From the NCBI GenBank assembly GCA_026874595.1, contig CM049315.1, positions 15,252,164 through 15,316,163 on the forward strand: a DNA stretch of 64,000 nt, given 5' to 3'. Source of the DNA: Sipunculus nudus (Eukaryota; Annelida; Sipuncula; Golfingiida; Sipunculidae). Positions 24,602-36,467 of the stretch are shown in pieces. The notes beneath the pieces are model-generated. The model was not told the DNA's origin. It did no database searches and was given only the letters and a program-made list of their open reading frames with translations. The translations under genes and the position numbers were made by a program. Every line of letters starts with the position of its first letter. Position 1 is the first letter of the stretch.

Positions 24602-27600
24602 TATTTATAAGCATATGTAATAGCGGATTAAGCTTAGGATTGGCGGTTTTCGGATTCGAGGATCAGAGACCTCTGGGGTCCTTCCTGGTGGCTTGGGCTG
24701 TGCGATATACCCGATATATCGCATATCGCGTTATTTACATATTGCGAATCGCAATACAGTTTTTAAATATTGATATTTTTCGATATTTTGTTAAACGTGC
24801 TGTTTCTATTCCTAATTAAGACATCCGAGTAGGTTGAGATTAATGACTGACTTTAAGTGAAAGCGTTACCGTGTCTTGATACATTTAGTAGGAAATGTTC
24901 AAGTAGGCCTGATATACCATAGACCATAGGGCCGTCCAAGGAAACATGAATGTCTCCTCGATGACTTATTAAATAATTGGTATACGAGAATATTCCCATA
25001 CAACAAAAAGAAAAAAGTGCTTAATTAGGTCAATATACATGTAATTGGTCATTCATTAATATTCTTTTATGATAATTGCATTAATATTAAGTGTAAAGTA
25101 CCGGCACCTATGCCGAAACACAGTCCGATGTTCTCCAACTGACAAGATTATATTTACACATTTAAGACCTACAGAAAATACTTTGATTTTAAGTAATCTC
25201 AACAGGTTAGTACTTCAGTAAATTCATGGTTAAGTAATATTTAAATGTTTTCGTGTTTGAAATAAATCGATCTGCATTAACGTTTATATTGTCTCGCTAT
25301 ATTTAACATGAAAATGAAAGATTCATGATAATTAAATCAATAGTTTATAAATATATATATATATATATATATAACACAGTGATCTCCTGTGTAATCACAA
25401 TGAAAATATCGCGATACGAATCGCAATACGCTGCCACATTTCGCAATATATTGCAATATACTGCAATACGAAATTGTAGGCGACACCCAGCCCTACTGGT
25501 GGCCGGTGATGTGTCAGGGCAAGTACTATATGCGTCCCTCTGTGAGACCTAGAAAGAATGAGATTAATGAGTGTCACACTTAAGGTGGCTCCATTGCTGC
25601 TGGGCAGAATTTTACGGAACCCGGGATTATGATCAGGTCACATGTGAACTGCTGCGCCCCGATTTTGTTTTGACCTCTGACCTTTCCTCTGCGCTCTGCA
25701 TCCATCTGTGCGTCTGTTATGACACATTAACCCACATATCTCGGGAACCAATCCGGAAAAAATTGTTGCCCTAATGTAGCCCTTTGATAGCTTTATAACA
25801 TACATAAAAAATGGTGGCGCCACCTGCAACCATTTTTGCACAGTGTCCATCTGTTCATCTGCCTTGGGATACAATCATTCATATCTCTGAATTGGTTGGA
25901 CTTATCCACCTGAAATTTTGCATGTGTATACATCGTGGACAGCTTTATTGATTTTATGGCAGGTGGTGCCACCTACATTCACGTTTATGCTGCATATATC
26001 CAAGCTCATATCTCGGGAACTGTTTGACTGATTGGCCCAAAATTCTGCATGTGTATAAATCTCACATTGCTTTTATCATACGCAAAACTTGTGGCGCCAC
26101 CTGCAAACATTTTTGCACAGCGTCCGTCTGTTTGTCTGCCATGGGATAAAATCACTCATATCTCTGCACTGGTTTGATTTATCTGCCTAAAATTTTGCAG
26201 GTTTATACATCTTGGATAGCTTTCTGGATTTCGTGGCAGGTGGCGCCACCTACATTTATGTTAACTCTGCAGACATCCAGGCTTATATCTCGATAACCGT
26301 TTGACCGACTGGGCCAAAATTTTGCATGTGTATAGATCTCACATAGCTCTTTATCATACGCAAATTGGTGGCGCCACCTGCAACCATTTTTGCACAGCGT
26401 CCGTCTGTTTGTCTGCCTTGGGATAAATTTACTCATATCTCTGCATTGGTTTGACTTATCTGCTTAAAATTTTGTAGGTTTCTACATCTTGGAGAGCTTT
26501 CTAGATTTTATGACAGGTGTCGCCGCCTACATTTACATTTACGCTGCAGACATCCAAGCTCATATCTCGGGAACAGTTTGGCCGATTGGACCAAAATTTT
26601 GCATGTGTATAGATCTCCCATAGCTCTTTAACATACGCAAAACTTTTGGCGCCACCTGCAACCATTTTTGCACAGGTCCGTCTGTTTGTCTGCCATGGGG
26701 TAAAATCACTCATATCTCAGCAGTGGTTTGACTTTTTGCATTTGTATAATACTTTGATAGCTTTCTGGATTTTGTGGTAGGTGGCACAATTACATACACA
26801 TTTCGGCTGCAGACATCCATGCTCATATGCAACACACCTCACTCTATTTCCCCTTGTTACTCAATCCATGCCTCACTTCACCCGTCCCACTCTGATTTCG
26901 GTGGATACACGTAGTCGCTTGTCGACTATCCGTATTCTAGTTAAACATTTGATACAAACAAAAGCTCCGGTATCTGAAAAACTAATGCCTTGATAGCCAT
27001 GATTCTTGGGATATATATTGATCATGGAGTGTTTCATCAGTTCCTGCAGACTGGTGGCACTACCTGTATTTTTTCGCATTTTTCTTTCTATTTATGAGAC
27101 CTTCAAATGAAGTTTTCATCCCAAAGCCACCTGAAACCCATTTCTAAGGACTCTTCACGAAATTCATGATTTGTTTGCACTCTGGCAGTCATTTTCCTTA
27201 TTGTTCAATATTCCTTGAATTCGAGAAGGACCCAAATTTAGGAACAGGGACCCTCGCACCCAGAACTGCCAATTTCCTGACACCGCCGCATATTATTACC
27301 ACCTATACCTCCCTTAATTTTTATCGTCTGATTTAGGGGACTTACTCCCTACAGGAAACAGTAAATCATACGATTTGAAAAAAATATTCCTACAGAACAC
27401 AAAATATTCAAAAGTTTTATCACTCTAATGTTACAATAATTAAACAGAGAAGCAGGGATACCTCTCTTTACCCTCATTTGTAAATTCAGGATTGCGTAAT
27501 TACGAAATTACAATTAACTATGTAAAGAGTGATATGATTGAAGGTTCTCAAGTATACACAATAATTATAAAACATTTGAAAATATACAAAAAATATATAT

Positions 27601-28160
27601 ATAAATACATTTCAAGGCTGCAAAAGAAGCAACGTCAATTTAAAAAAAAAAGATTGTGCATATAGTTTATCGGCAACGAATAGCTGATAGTGTTTTCAGT
27701 TCTGCTGATTTTTTCCACCAGGTATTTTACATGAATTACATCCTCAATTTTCTGTGGAACAAGAACTTTAAAGGAGAGAGACCAAAAAGAGAAAACATTT
27801 TTCTACTCGCACTGGACGGAGACGTAAATTTTGAACCAAAGTCAATGATGCTTCTTGTTGATCAGATGAAAAAGGACGAAAAATTGGCTGCCACTTGCGG
27901 AAGGATACATCCATGTGGCAGCGGTTTGTACAGATATACGTTTATAAGTTTATAACTGCCTAAATTCAGCGGTCACTAGAAATTATAACTATCAGGATTG
28001 ATGATTTCTACAGATATAGTGATATTAGTATTATGCAAAATTTTTCTTTGTATTGTTAGGAGCAATAAAAAAACTGTTCCTATTATGCCTTTAATTATAC
28101 TTATGTCATTAACAAATCTGTCTATAGTTTTACAATAGTACAGTTGGTTCCTTAAATATG

Positions 28161-28204
<44 letters not shown>

Positions 28205-28438
28205 TTATATATATATATATATATATTTCCACTCAATCTGATGACAAACACAAAAGTTATTCGTGGACCTACTTATGTTAGCTAAAATCATGTTTCTATT
28301 TATCGGACAGTAATCGGAGCGTATCAAATAATCTTATTTGACATGCGGTATCAAGTATCAATAGAGTTGAAATTTTTTAAATATACCTATTCACAAAACC
28401 TCACATTTTGCCGATACTTGAGTTGGACGATTTCAAGA

Positions 28439-28484
<46 letters not shown>

Positions 28485-31400
28485 TATTGTGTGTTAACAA
28501 ATATCTCAGGAAATGCTATATAATTGTGGTGTTCATAAATTTTTTTAGTAAATATATTGTATGCAAGAACCTTACCTGTACAATGCGAGGCAGAATGAAC
28601 AAGTTCTTTTATATGGTTCACTCAGGTAATCAATAATATTTTTGTATAGTCTTGTCTGTTGCAGGACCTATTATTTGGTACCAAAACTTTGAGTATGCTA
28701 TCGGCCACTGGATGCAGAAGTCCACAGAGAACGTTTTGGGGTGTGTGTTTTGTAGTCCTGGTTGTTTCAGTTTGTTCCGAGGTTCAGCTCTGGTTGCACC
28801 CCGCGTTAAGCAAGATGATGATATCCAGGAAAGCGAACCCCTCGACTGTGTGCTTGGGGCGTACTCAAGCGTCCCAAAGAAACCTTCACACAAGATTCAA
28901 TATGACTTAGGTAATATTAGGAATTATCATTAAAACTGCTCACACAAGTATTGAAGCTCCAAATACCACTCTTTACCCTTTGACATTGTAGCAGTACTAA
29001 AATAAATATGAAAGCACGTGCTTTTTACCGAGTTCCTTTATCATAATTATGTAGGTGTTTAAACTATTTACTCTTATTCTCTGCTTAGTAAAGTGGGCTC
29101 ATATCCTCCTATGTGTGCATGAGAATCATCAGAAAAAAACTTCGAAACACATCAAGTTACAATATTGGAGAATTTGAACGAAATCGATTGATTCATTCGT
29201 AAGTTAAAGCCTTCTGTTATAAAATATTTCAGGAGAAGATCGATGGTTGTGTACACTTTTATTAAAATGGGGATTTCGAGTTGGGTACTGCGCGGCAGCA
29301 GACGCTTACACCAATGCTCCGGAGAGTAAGCATATTCTTATAATCATTTTTATATTCTGTCAAAAAGATAGATTTCAAGATCACTATAACAACCTGGAAC
29401 CTAGAAAAATATTATATACAGGTCTTTGAATAATTATATAGATAAATGTTTACCCAGTAGTTAATAAATCATTCACGTTTAAGATTTTCTTTTGATTTTA
29501 ACTAGATGGAGGACAGGTTAAATTTGCTCATTGGTATGACAGACAAGAAAAAATTAATTGTATCTTCGATACAGTTCTGCCATTCATGTACTAAAGGGGT
29601 TACTTGTTTGAATATTTTCTGTGGAATGTGCGCCAGACGCTTTTTTTCTCATACATAAACTTACGTAATGTTATTTGACTACAACCTTTTTTAACAATCC
29701 CCAATCAACCTCGCCACATTAATTTCAGGACAACGGATAGGTTTGGTATACTTACTAACTAACAAACAAAACAAAATAAAGTATGAAAGGGTTCTAGTTA
29801 AAGATTCAATTAACTCAATTACTTTCATGAATGTTTATCACATGGTTTATGATGGCGCTAAAGTGGAAGAATTTATAATGATGTATGTAGTATGAAAGAT
29901 TTATACCTTGGGATATTCATGATAGATTATATAAATAGTAAATAGATTATATATAAATGTTATATTTTCTTTCTCTTTTTTATTTCTTCAATAAACCTAG
30001 AATCTCATAAACAATTTTTCGTCCCTTTATGGAACCTCTGATATCTTCTCTTCAGGTTTAAGTGGCCTATTCATACAGCGCCGGCGCTGGAGTCCGTCAA
30101 CCATGGCAAACATTCTAGACGTTCTCGTGGATTTCAGGAACATCATACGACACAACAATAGAATATCTCTGCCCTATATTGGCTACCAGAGCCTCTTGTT
30201 TCTCCTGTCCGTGTTTGGTCCAGGGATGATATTCCTGGTGATAATAGGAGCGCTGACAGTAAGTACTGTTTCAATGAATAAATTCATTAAGGGTCTTATC
30301 TGTATATCGATCAACAAAACTCTTAATTCAAGCTGGTTTTGCCGAGAATGTTAAGTTTATTTTATCGAGGAAAAGTATACATATCCGAATAAATCATTTG
30401 TCCCGAAATGTCAATATCAAAGATGTAAATACATCAGTAGCATGATTATAATCCGTTTAAACATAATTCGATGTCAGTTCTGTCTCTGTTTAGATCATAT
30501 ATAATAAAATAATTTCCATACATTTTAAAGGCCTCTTAAATACGGCTAACAAACTTAAACATTTTTTAGCATTATAATTTACATTAAAATAGTTACAAGT
30601 TACTACAAAGTGAATTTTCGGTACTTTTTCCTTTTAATCATAGACAGAAAACAGACTCTTTTTGTTGACACTTTTTACAAATAAGTGTTTCTATTTTTTG
30701 TTTTTATTCTAAATTCCGTTATCTAAATGTAAAATATACTTCAATCATATGTACATATGTTCATCTCATGAGCAGTATGACCAAAAACGTTCCAGGAAAT
30801 TTGCATTAAGATTATTGTTTTAAAGTTATCGACCAAAAACTAATATCTAGATATAAAGATATATAGTGATATCTTTTTAGTAATTATCGATTTATATTGA
30901 GTAAACGTTCATACTGCAAAATCAGAAGGAATACTTTTTAGATGACCTTAAAAAAAATAAATTGCAAAAGCTTTCGTCAAAAAAAAAATTTTTTTAAAGT
31001 AGCCAGAAATAAACCGGAAAAAAATGGTGAAATCGGTGTAATGAGGAAGTCAAGAAAACATGACCGGGCGAACATGACACGCGTTATCTCGGTTCTTTAA
31101 CAGTACAACCGACGACAATTTATCATAACTCTTTAAATTTCCACATTGTTTTATGTGCTCACACCCTCATATCATGGTTATCATGACCGAAAGGGGTCGA
31201 GGGGTCGAAAGAAACTGCCACGCAAACAAATGAGTGAGGAATTAAACGTGGTGCTGATTTATTTCCCGTTGTTTGTAAATCAAACTAAACATGTCGCCAT
31301 CAAAACAATTCTCTCTCATCAACGGTAAGAAGAGTCCTAGTGTTAATAAGTAGGTATGTGCTGCGGATGTATGGGTTAGGTTAATTAATTAAACCAATTA

Positions 31401-33458
31401 TATCAGGCAATAAAGCTCTGTATATCCGTGGCTATAAAACCTGACAGTCACTGGATCGAGACAGGGACGAATGTCCAAAGGTAACTGCTTTTCCCGGAGT
31501 AATTATCTACTAATCTCAATATATGATGAATGAAATCCTTTTCCTTCTGATCCATAAATCAGCAAATAGTAATATGTTCTAACAGAAGTAGAAACTGACA
31601 TTTAATCAAATTTAACCAAATTTATCCTAGACACTCTTAAACTAAATTTAACGTAAATATTTAAAATTATGTTTTATAACATGTCATTAAGGTCATATCG
31701 AACGAATGCTCTTTGTTTGGTTGTCATTAACTTATCGTTATTTTGGAAGTGCCCACAACTTTCCAGTGATCGAAAATTGAATTCTCAATGTGCAGTCGTA
31801 ACCTTATTTATAAGTGAGATATATAATAATTTGTCCACCTTATGTACTTACTTCAGTCGGCGTACCAAAATCTGCCTTTGTGGGGGTCGTTTCTCATCAA
31901 CTTTATAACGGTTACGATTTTCATCATTGTCTGTTACCGTGGAACCGAAAGTTTGCAGGTAAGTATCTGATATAAGAAAATCTGACAACTCTTACTCATT
32001 AAAAAAAAAACAACAACAAAATGCAAACAATTTACTTAATTTGAATTTGCCAACAAGTAGCAGTCAGTGCATACATAAATAAAATAGAAGGTAGAGTTAC
32101 CCTCCGTTGTAAAGTGCTCTATGGCCTACAGACTAGGTCAGAGCGGTATAACTCTGAAGTAACAATGTTGTTTTTCTTCAGAGTTAAATAAAATAGAATA
32201 TATCTTGTAACTCCCGCAGTCCTATTTGATAAGGCAATGACTCCATAATTAGTGTTGGTATATAATTGTTTACTTCCTATGTTATTAAAACTCAGCAGGC
32301 GTTTGTGACAGGCAGGTAAATTTATTTTTTATTTTTTTGTAGCTTTTGTTTGCTCAGGTTATGACGGTGGCGTACAGTATACTACAGATGGTGGTACTTA
32401 TAGGAATCATGATACAAATCAACAGAGAAGGAATATGTTCACCCACGGCCGTCTTCTTCCTCTCCATTATGGGCGTCTTCTTGCTTGCTGGAATATTACA
32501 TCCACTAGAGATTCTGAACTTGGTCCATGTACTCATTTACTTCGCCTTCATCCCCAGCATTTATTTGTTCCTCAGTTTATTTGCTATGATAAATATGAAC
32601 CAAGTCAAATGGGGAACTCGTGATAACACTGCAAAGGGGGAACCAGGGAAAACGGGTGACGGAAAGGACAAACAGGATAACAGACTAAATATTCCCTACG
32701 TCAGATCCTTCTGTCCAGCCTTTAATATCGGTATTTCTTGTTCCTGTTGCTCACAATCGGACACAGGACAAGCAAATGATAACAACATGCAGACAAACCA
32801 GTCTGCGACCGCAGCGTCATCTGGTGCCAATGAAGAACAACAAAGTGGAAACGGCACCAATACAGGTTAGAAGTTTACCATATCGATAAATCAATATGCT
32901 TGGTTAAATCAATGCGCAGAATCCAAAATAGCTAGTGATATATATTCTCTGTGTCATTGTTAAAAAAGAAGATAATTAAATTCAACAGCCAAAACATAAA
33001 ATTTCCCTGATCAGCAGTTGTTTTTGTTGTGCCATATTATTATATCCCTTTTTACAGGGAACTACAGAGAAGATTCTTTGTTAATAAATGAATATTAATT
33101 TATACTCCAATTATCCAGCCAACACTCGTGTGCTCATTATAGTGGGAAATAGTTTTTTTGTAGTGTGCAACAATTTGGAATGACGCTGTGGTGAATATGA
33201 AGCCTGTAACAGAATGTCTCCAGTAATCAGATTTCGTATGACTGAATCACAAATGATGAATACCAGGATTAAATTTTACCTTTCAACAACAAATATAATA
33301 TTTCATTTCTGTATGAAATAATATAAGAAAATATTTAATTTGTTTATTCTTGGCAGAGAGAGGCAATGCTACGAATGAACACACTGAGACGAGGAAAGCA
33401 GACACAACCACTGTCGATCAGGACGAAGGTAAGCCAAGAAAAAAAAATATATATATAT

Positions 33459-33508
<50 letters not shown>

Positions 33509-34202
33509 GCTTATTTACATATTTACGCAAACCACGAGCAACCTTTTACATATCATACCAGAAATATTTAATAATTATTTCAGATTAAAATACGTTTCAG
33601 TATTTGTATCAAATTATTCAAGCGCCCTATGTGTTGCATACTCTTTTTTACTCCTATTAATTATGTCATATTTTATAATTATCTTTATATCAGTGATCAT
33701 ACAGACTGAAGGCAGCAGCACAGAGTTTGATGCAGAAGCGCTGCTGAAAAAACTTGCTGCTCAAAACCTAAAGAGGCAGCGCCGAGGAAGGGAAGAGATT
33801 GACAATTTCGAAGAGGCGGAGGAACAATTCTTCCATGAACTCAATCAAGAAATTCTAGGTCCAATCGTAGGAGAGGCAAGCGCCGATGAACAGGAAGAGC
33901 TCAAGAAAGATTTGCTGTCCCTCCGCACCCGGGTATCTGTCCCGTTCATTGTTGCTAACGCCGCCATGATCGCCGCCGTGCTGACACTGCAGGCTAGTGA
34001 TAAAAACTCGGGTTTACACATACCATGGCCATGCGAAGGTAAACGGCTTGGTCTGCAGCCAATTGGTTTGTTGTTCCTCCTTGGATTCGGTGTCGTCATT
34101 GTCATACAGGTTATAGGAATGTGCATTCACCGCTTCCGCACATATCTGCATATCGTCGCAGCCAGTAAACTCAAAGATGGACCTTGTGGTATCTTCCCTT
34201 GA
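15989..34202 (+). CDS. Chitin synthase, 17 coding exons, about 1332 aa
   Basis: Family-2 glycosyltransferase of the plasma membrane that polymerises UDP-GlcNAc into chitin. Exons: 15989-16026, 16379-16862, 19960-20777, 21253-21417, 21559-21691, 22944-23059, 23705-23757, 23990-24080, 24369-24519, 27722-27923, 28665-28910, 29233-29325, 30056-30258, 31857-31958, 32343-32865, 33357-33428, 33694-34202. All phases join and the sum is 3999 nt. Metazoan hallmarks in order are CATMWHE (aa ~565), AHIVFDDAFD (~603), LALDGDV (~712), GEDRWL (~833), QRRRW (~871) and WGTRD (~1055). Hydrophobic blocks flank the catalytic core. No myosin motor exons, found in some molluscan chitin synthases, are visible upstream. 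The start is the least certain part. Possible poly(A) signal AATAAA at 35061-35066. Confidence 0.93.
16379..20777 (+). CDS. Chitin synthase exons 2-3: N-terminal membrane region
   Basis: Exon 2 (16379-16862; acceptor TGTTTCAG, donor GTAAGT) encodes a hydrophobic helix, a Cys-containing loop with NNT and NDT glycosylation sites, then RWIWSAYLVICTPYIITF, resembling the chitin synthase N-terminus. Exon 3 (19960-20777; acceptor CATTTCAG, donor GTGTTC) starts with FLTETLHAIG and encodes a series of membrane helices. Intron 2 is 3.1 kb and filled largely by mobile-element remains. Confidence 0.88.
17600..18420 (+). pseudogene. Degenerate LINE 3' end in chitin synthase intron 2
   Basis: Scattered plus-strand frames resemble the end of a non-LTR retrotransposon polyprotein. 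In order: a CILSTLLYSNES segment, a STQERN segment, RWQGH, SDGRIFKNILYGEL, then a YLKACNLNT segment and CYGC near 18366, recalling a terminal Cys motif. Stops and frameshifts interrupt every 30-70 codons. The clade was not determined and the 5' part is absent. Confidence 0.65.
18618..19747 (-). mobile_element. Solo LTR in chitin synthase intron 2
   Basis: Ends TGTCAC (18618) and GTGACA (19747), a perfect inverted terminus. The flanks are CCCTG and CCCTC, a 5-bp target duplication with one mismatch. In minus orientation a TATA-like TATAAATGAGCC (near 19430) precedes the minisatellite, and AATAAA (near 18745) follows it, the usual promoter-then-poly(A) order of an LTR. Same TGTCAC/GTGACA type as 35390-36467. 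No internal coding region remains. Confidence 0.7.
18953..19356. repeat. GC-rich minisatellite inside the solo LTR
   Basis: About 15 imperfect units of 25-31 bp built on CACTGGACACCGGCTGGCAG. It lies between the TATA-like box and the poly(A) signal of the LTR, so it would have been transcribed as part of its RNA. Confidence 0.85.
21253..24519 (+). CDS. Chitin synthase exons 4-9: entry to the catalytic domain
   Basis: Six short exons. Exon 4 carries QHVWIGVLWFLSQIWITRHVW, a membrane segment conserved in the family. Exon 6 has YLCATMWHETEEEM, the start of the GT domain. Exon 7 is only 53 bases. Exon 8 has AHIVFDDAFD. Exon 9 has TPYGRQLQLTLP and ends KRWSQ. Every junction has AG/GT borders and matching phase. 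An (AT)n tract starts 17 bases after the exon 9 donor. Confidence 0.9.
21862..22056. mobile_element. Short terminal-inverted-repeat element (MITE) in chitin synthase intron 5
   Basis: A 195-bp element with ends CAGAAGCGGATTCAGG and, inverted, CAGGGGCGGTCCAGGA. It is flanked on both sides by CAACT (21857-21861 and 22057-22061). The interior has GGGGCCGGAGCCCCCC and a C run. The ends resemble hAT-type miniature elements, but the visible duplication is 5 bp, not the usual 8, so the superfamily is uncertain. Confidence 0.6.
23360..23420. repeat. (TTA/TCA)n trinucleotide tract
   Basis: Imperfect TTATTATTATCATT repeats in chitin synthase intron 6. Confidence 0.8.
24536..24597. repeat. (AT)n microsatellite next to the exon 9 donor
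   Basis: About 60 bases of AT repeat starting 17 bases downstream of the GTGAGA donor of chitin synthase exon 9. Confidence 0.95.
24693..25495. mobile_element. hAT-type non-autonomous transposon with perfect 8-bp duplication
   Basis: Ends TTGGGCTGTGCGATAT and, inverted, TAGGGCTGGGTGTCGC. It is flanked by identical CTGGTGGC at 24685-24692 and 25496-25503. The 8-bp duplication and GGGCTG termini followed by CGATAT-rich sequence are typical of hAT elements. At 803 bp with no transposase frame it is non-autonomous. It lies in chitin synthase intron 9 and holds a short (AT)n at 25350-25372. Confidence 0.85.
25575..26830. repeat. ~285-bp tandem repeat with GGTGGCGCCACC palindromes
   Basis: About four units in chitin synthase intron 9. 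Each has two palindromic GGTGGCGCCACC boxes or variants (for example near 25812, 25967, 26090, 26239, 26369, 26647) separated by ATATCTCGGGAAC, AAAATTTTGCATGTGTAT and GTCCGTCTGTTTGTCTGCC blocks. Consecutive boxes are about 130-155 bp apart. No coding potential; resembles dispersed non-coding repeats of marine invertebrates. Confidence 0.8.
26990..27085 (-). repeat. Inverted fragment of the repeat at 36.7-38.0 kb
   Basis: Contains TTGATCATGGAGTGTTTCAT and GCAGACTGGTGGCACTACCT. These match, in reverse complement, the units near 37040-37090 and 37390-37440. Confidence 0.75.
27722..30258 (+). CDS. Chitin synthase exons 10-13: catalytic core
   Basis: Exon 10 has IFLLALDGDV (nucleotide-sugar and metal binding) and CGRIHPCGSG. 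Exon 11 has IIWYQNFEYAIGHWMQK and CVFCSPGCFSLFRG. Exon 12 has GEDRWLCTLLL with the EDR catalytic-base motif. Exon 13 has QRRRWSPSTMANI, the product-binding motif, then two hydrophobic helices. The stretch between the FRG motif and EDR is less family-like (APRVKQDDDIQ). The exon 10 donor (GTTTGT) is weak; the others are ordinary. Confidence 0.92.
28163..28226. repeat. (AT)n microsatellite
   Basis: Interrupted AT tract in chitin synthase intron 10; a second tract lies at about 28440-28482 in the same intron. Confidence 0.9.
30259..31856. other. Chitin synthase intron 13, nothing recognised
   Basis: 1.6 kb of AT-rich intron with no element boundary or coding remnant identified. Confidence 0.5.
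31857..34202 (+). CDS. Chitin synthase exons 14-17: C-terminal membrane cluster and tail
   Basis: Exon 14 (34 codons) and exon 15 encode consecutive membrane helices, then VKWGTRD, the conserved WGTR(E/D) motif. A hydrophilic Cys- and Asn/Gln-rich linker with NQS and NGT sites follows. Exon 16 adds 24 polar residues. Exon 17 starts at 33694, the only nearby acceptor that keeps frame. It encodes a Glu/Lys/Arg-rich, probably coiled-coil segment (LLKKLAAQNLKRQRRGREEI) and two further hydrophobic helices before TGA at 34200-34202. Confidence 0.88.
32149..32186. repeat. Perfect small inverted repeat (hairpin)
   Basis: An 11-bp stem (TAACTCTGAAG / CTTCAGAGTTA) with a 16-base loop in chitin synthase intron 14. 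Function unknown. Confidence 0.6.
33447..33503. repeat. (AT)n microsatellite next to the exon 16 donor
   Basis: Interrupted AT repeat starting about 18 bases after the GTAAGC donor of chitin synthase exon 16. Confidence 0.9.
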
Positions 34203-35320
34203 ATTTTTTTAATCGACTGATACAGACTGAGGCGAGGTAGAAATTATGGATTTTTCCTATTGTTTTAATAGCGAAATTTGCATACCTGACTTTTGTTGAA
34301 CGTACTTATGATAAACAATTTGATCAACCCCTACGACCGAAGCAAAGTTCCTTTTCCACAGAGTTTACCTTCTTCACATATGTAACTGTTTAGATGTATA
34401 AAGCCTTCTCTTCAATTTTGTTTAGGTGAACATTCTGTCATCTGTTTTCTTAATATGTCTGCGTAATGGTACAGAGGACCTTACCTCTGATGTTATACTT
34501 ATTTCCTCTCCCTAATCCGTATGGTCTCAATACTTTTACTATGTATCCAATACGCAGGTTATATTGCAAACGGTTGTGAAAATACACCAGAAAACATCTC
34601 ATAGCCAACCACTCTGGGGAAAGTTATGTTATATTGCATCGGAAACTCTTATATATTTCCATTTTGTGCTTATTTGTGCTATGCTCTGTTCATATATATT
34701 TATAGATTAGTTTAGTATATTTACTATTAGATTCTTTACATTGTTAATAATTTTACAATGATGCAAGATACATTATTAAATTTGGTTTCAAACAAATGAT
34801 CCAAGTTGTTATCGGAATGTCGCCCAGTCTACCGGTATTTAATTACGTACGTCAATCACACTCATGTCTAACCGAGAAATAGTGCGGCCAGGACATGAAA
34901 CAATATTTGATGTAATGATAAATGTATCTAACATAAACGTAACATATTATGTTATTGATTTTGTGTATTTGTGTCATTGTTCTATCGCATATTTGCTCGC
35001 GCACATCTATCCAGCAAATATCACACCATTTTGACATGAATTTTAATTGGTATTTTAACAAATAAACCTGAGGTCATAAGAGCCTTCGACTTTTCCTTTT
35101 GAAGTAAATTCATTCAACTGTATCATACATCATGAGGCTAATGACCACTCAAGTTTACTTATAGGTTTACCATAAAATATACATTAGGACAATATTTTCA
35201 CTGTATAACAGATTTCCTTTTTTGTGTAAAAAAAATGTTCTGTGAAACACAATTGTGGTTGTGATTACTATCATCAGACTTGGAGTAAAACTGGTTTTTG
35301 CTGGTATGAAAGATCTAGTA
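34203..35320 (+). other. Chitin synthase 3' UTR and downstream flank
   Basis: No frame supported. ATTAAA lies near 34772 and AATAAA at 35061-35066; either could end the chitin synthase message, and the choice is undecided. Confidence 0.4.
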
Positions 35321-35389
35321 CAGTGGAGCGTCGTATATCCGAAGATCGTTTACCCAAAAAATCGTTCATCCAAACAAGTGACCCATGGG

Positions 35390-36467
35390 TGTCACACGAA
35401 AGGGGTAGTGACAGACCTGTGTTCTTTTAAAGGGATTAATTTGTACTCGTACGGGCGTCAGTGGGTCGTGCTCTCGACTTGCTTCACTCAAATTCACTCA
35501 AATCAGCCTCTCAAAAATCCCATAAACGCAGTGTGAAACATTTAAGACTTTGATTACGAGACATTTACAGATAAACAGTTATAACAGATGTGTGGACTCA
35601 CCTACACTGTTAAGATCTTTAACCTGCATTTAACCCTTTTGCAGTAACAAATTAATGCAAACATATTTCCGTACACTGGGATTCATTAACAAGTGTAGCA
35701 CGGTAAAACAATATGGTAAAAGTCCGAAGGTGAATGAGTCCCGTAGGTGAGGAATCCAGAAATCCATTGATCCGACGTCGCAGGTGCAACGTCTAGAAGC
35801 CGCCCATGTTCATCTTGGTCACATAACAAAATCACCATACACCGCATAGCGTACAACCACAAGTGGCAGTCCCCGGTAAAGAAATAAAACAAGTTCACAT
35901 CACACAGGTTACTTTCTGTAAGCGCTCACAACACCGAGCTGTATTAGGAGTTTGTCGAGTACAGCTCATACAAAGTCTTGATCATCGATGCGTGACGACC
36001 ATAACATTTCATGGGAACACAGTAGACACGTCTTAAGATACTCACGCCGGTCTGTTCGTTCACAGCCGAACTTGGACACACGTTGCCAGCTTCCCCACAA
36101 ACTTGGCTTTTAGCTGGACCTAGACGAACCGTCGTACGGGGTACACATCTGCGACACATGAGATGGCCTCAGGAGCCTTTCTCGAACCACTCTCCTCGGC
36201 CGCAATCTCGACTCTCCTCCCACTTAGCAGAACAAACCTTACTTCCTGGGTTACCAAATTAATTCATGACACTCATGAATATAAATTAACTTTCACAGTC
36301 ATAACCCTCTCTGATTGGTTTAAGGCTACGCTCTCAAAACCAGGTGTCCCTGTAAAAATAAATCACCTCGACCTTCCTGGCAGAGATATCGTGTACTGAA
36401 ACTAAATTCCGCTACAAATACTTCAGGCCACCACAGGCCATGAGGCTGTCACAGACCTTCTGTGACA
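35390..36467 (-). mobile_element. Solo LTR with perfect 5-bp target duplication, nested
   Basis: Ends TGTCACACG and TCTGTGACA. Flanked by ATGGG at 35385-35389 and 36468-36472. In minus orientation a CCAAT-containing stretch (AACCAATCAGAG) precedes a TATA-like TTTATATTCATGAG near 36275. The end carries a 21-bp hairpin, TGTCACAGA-CCT-TCTGTGACA (36447-36467). Short open frames inside match nothing recognised. Same terminal type as the LTR at 18618-19747. Confidence 0.8.

Noticed and set aside
33366-33693. Chitin synthase exons 16-17 as one continuous exon, since the frame stays open from 33366 to 34202
   Set aside because: The extra stretch translates the (AT)n tract as Tyr-Ile repeats. Good splice borders with matching phase remove it.
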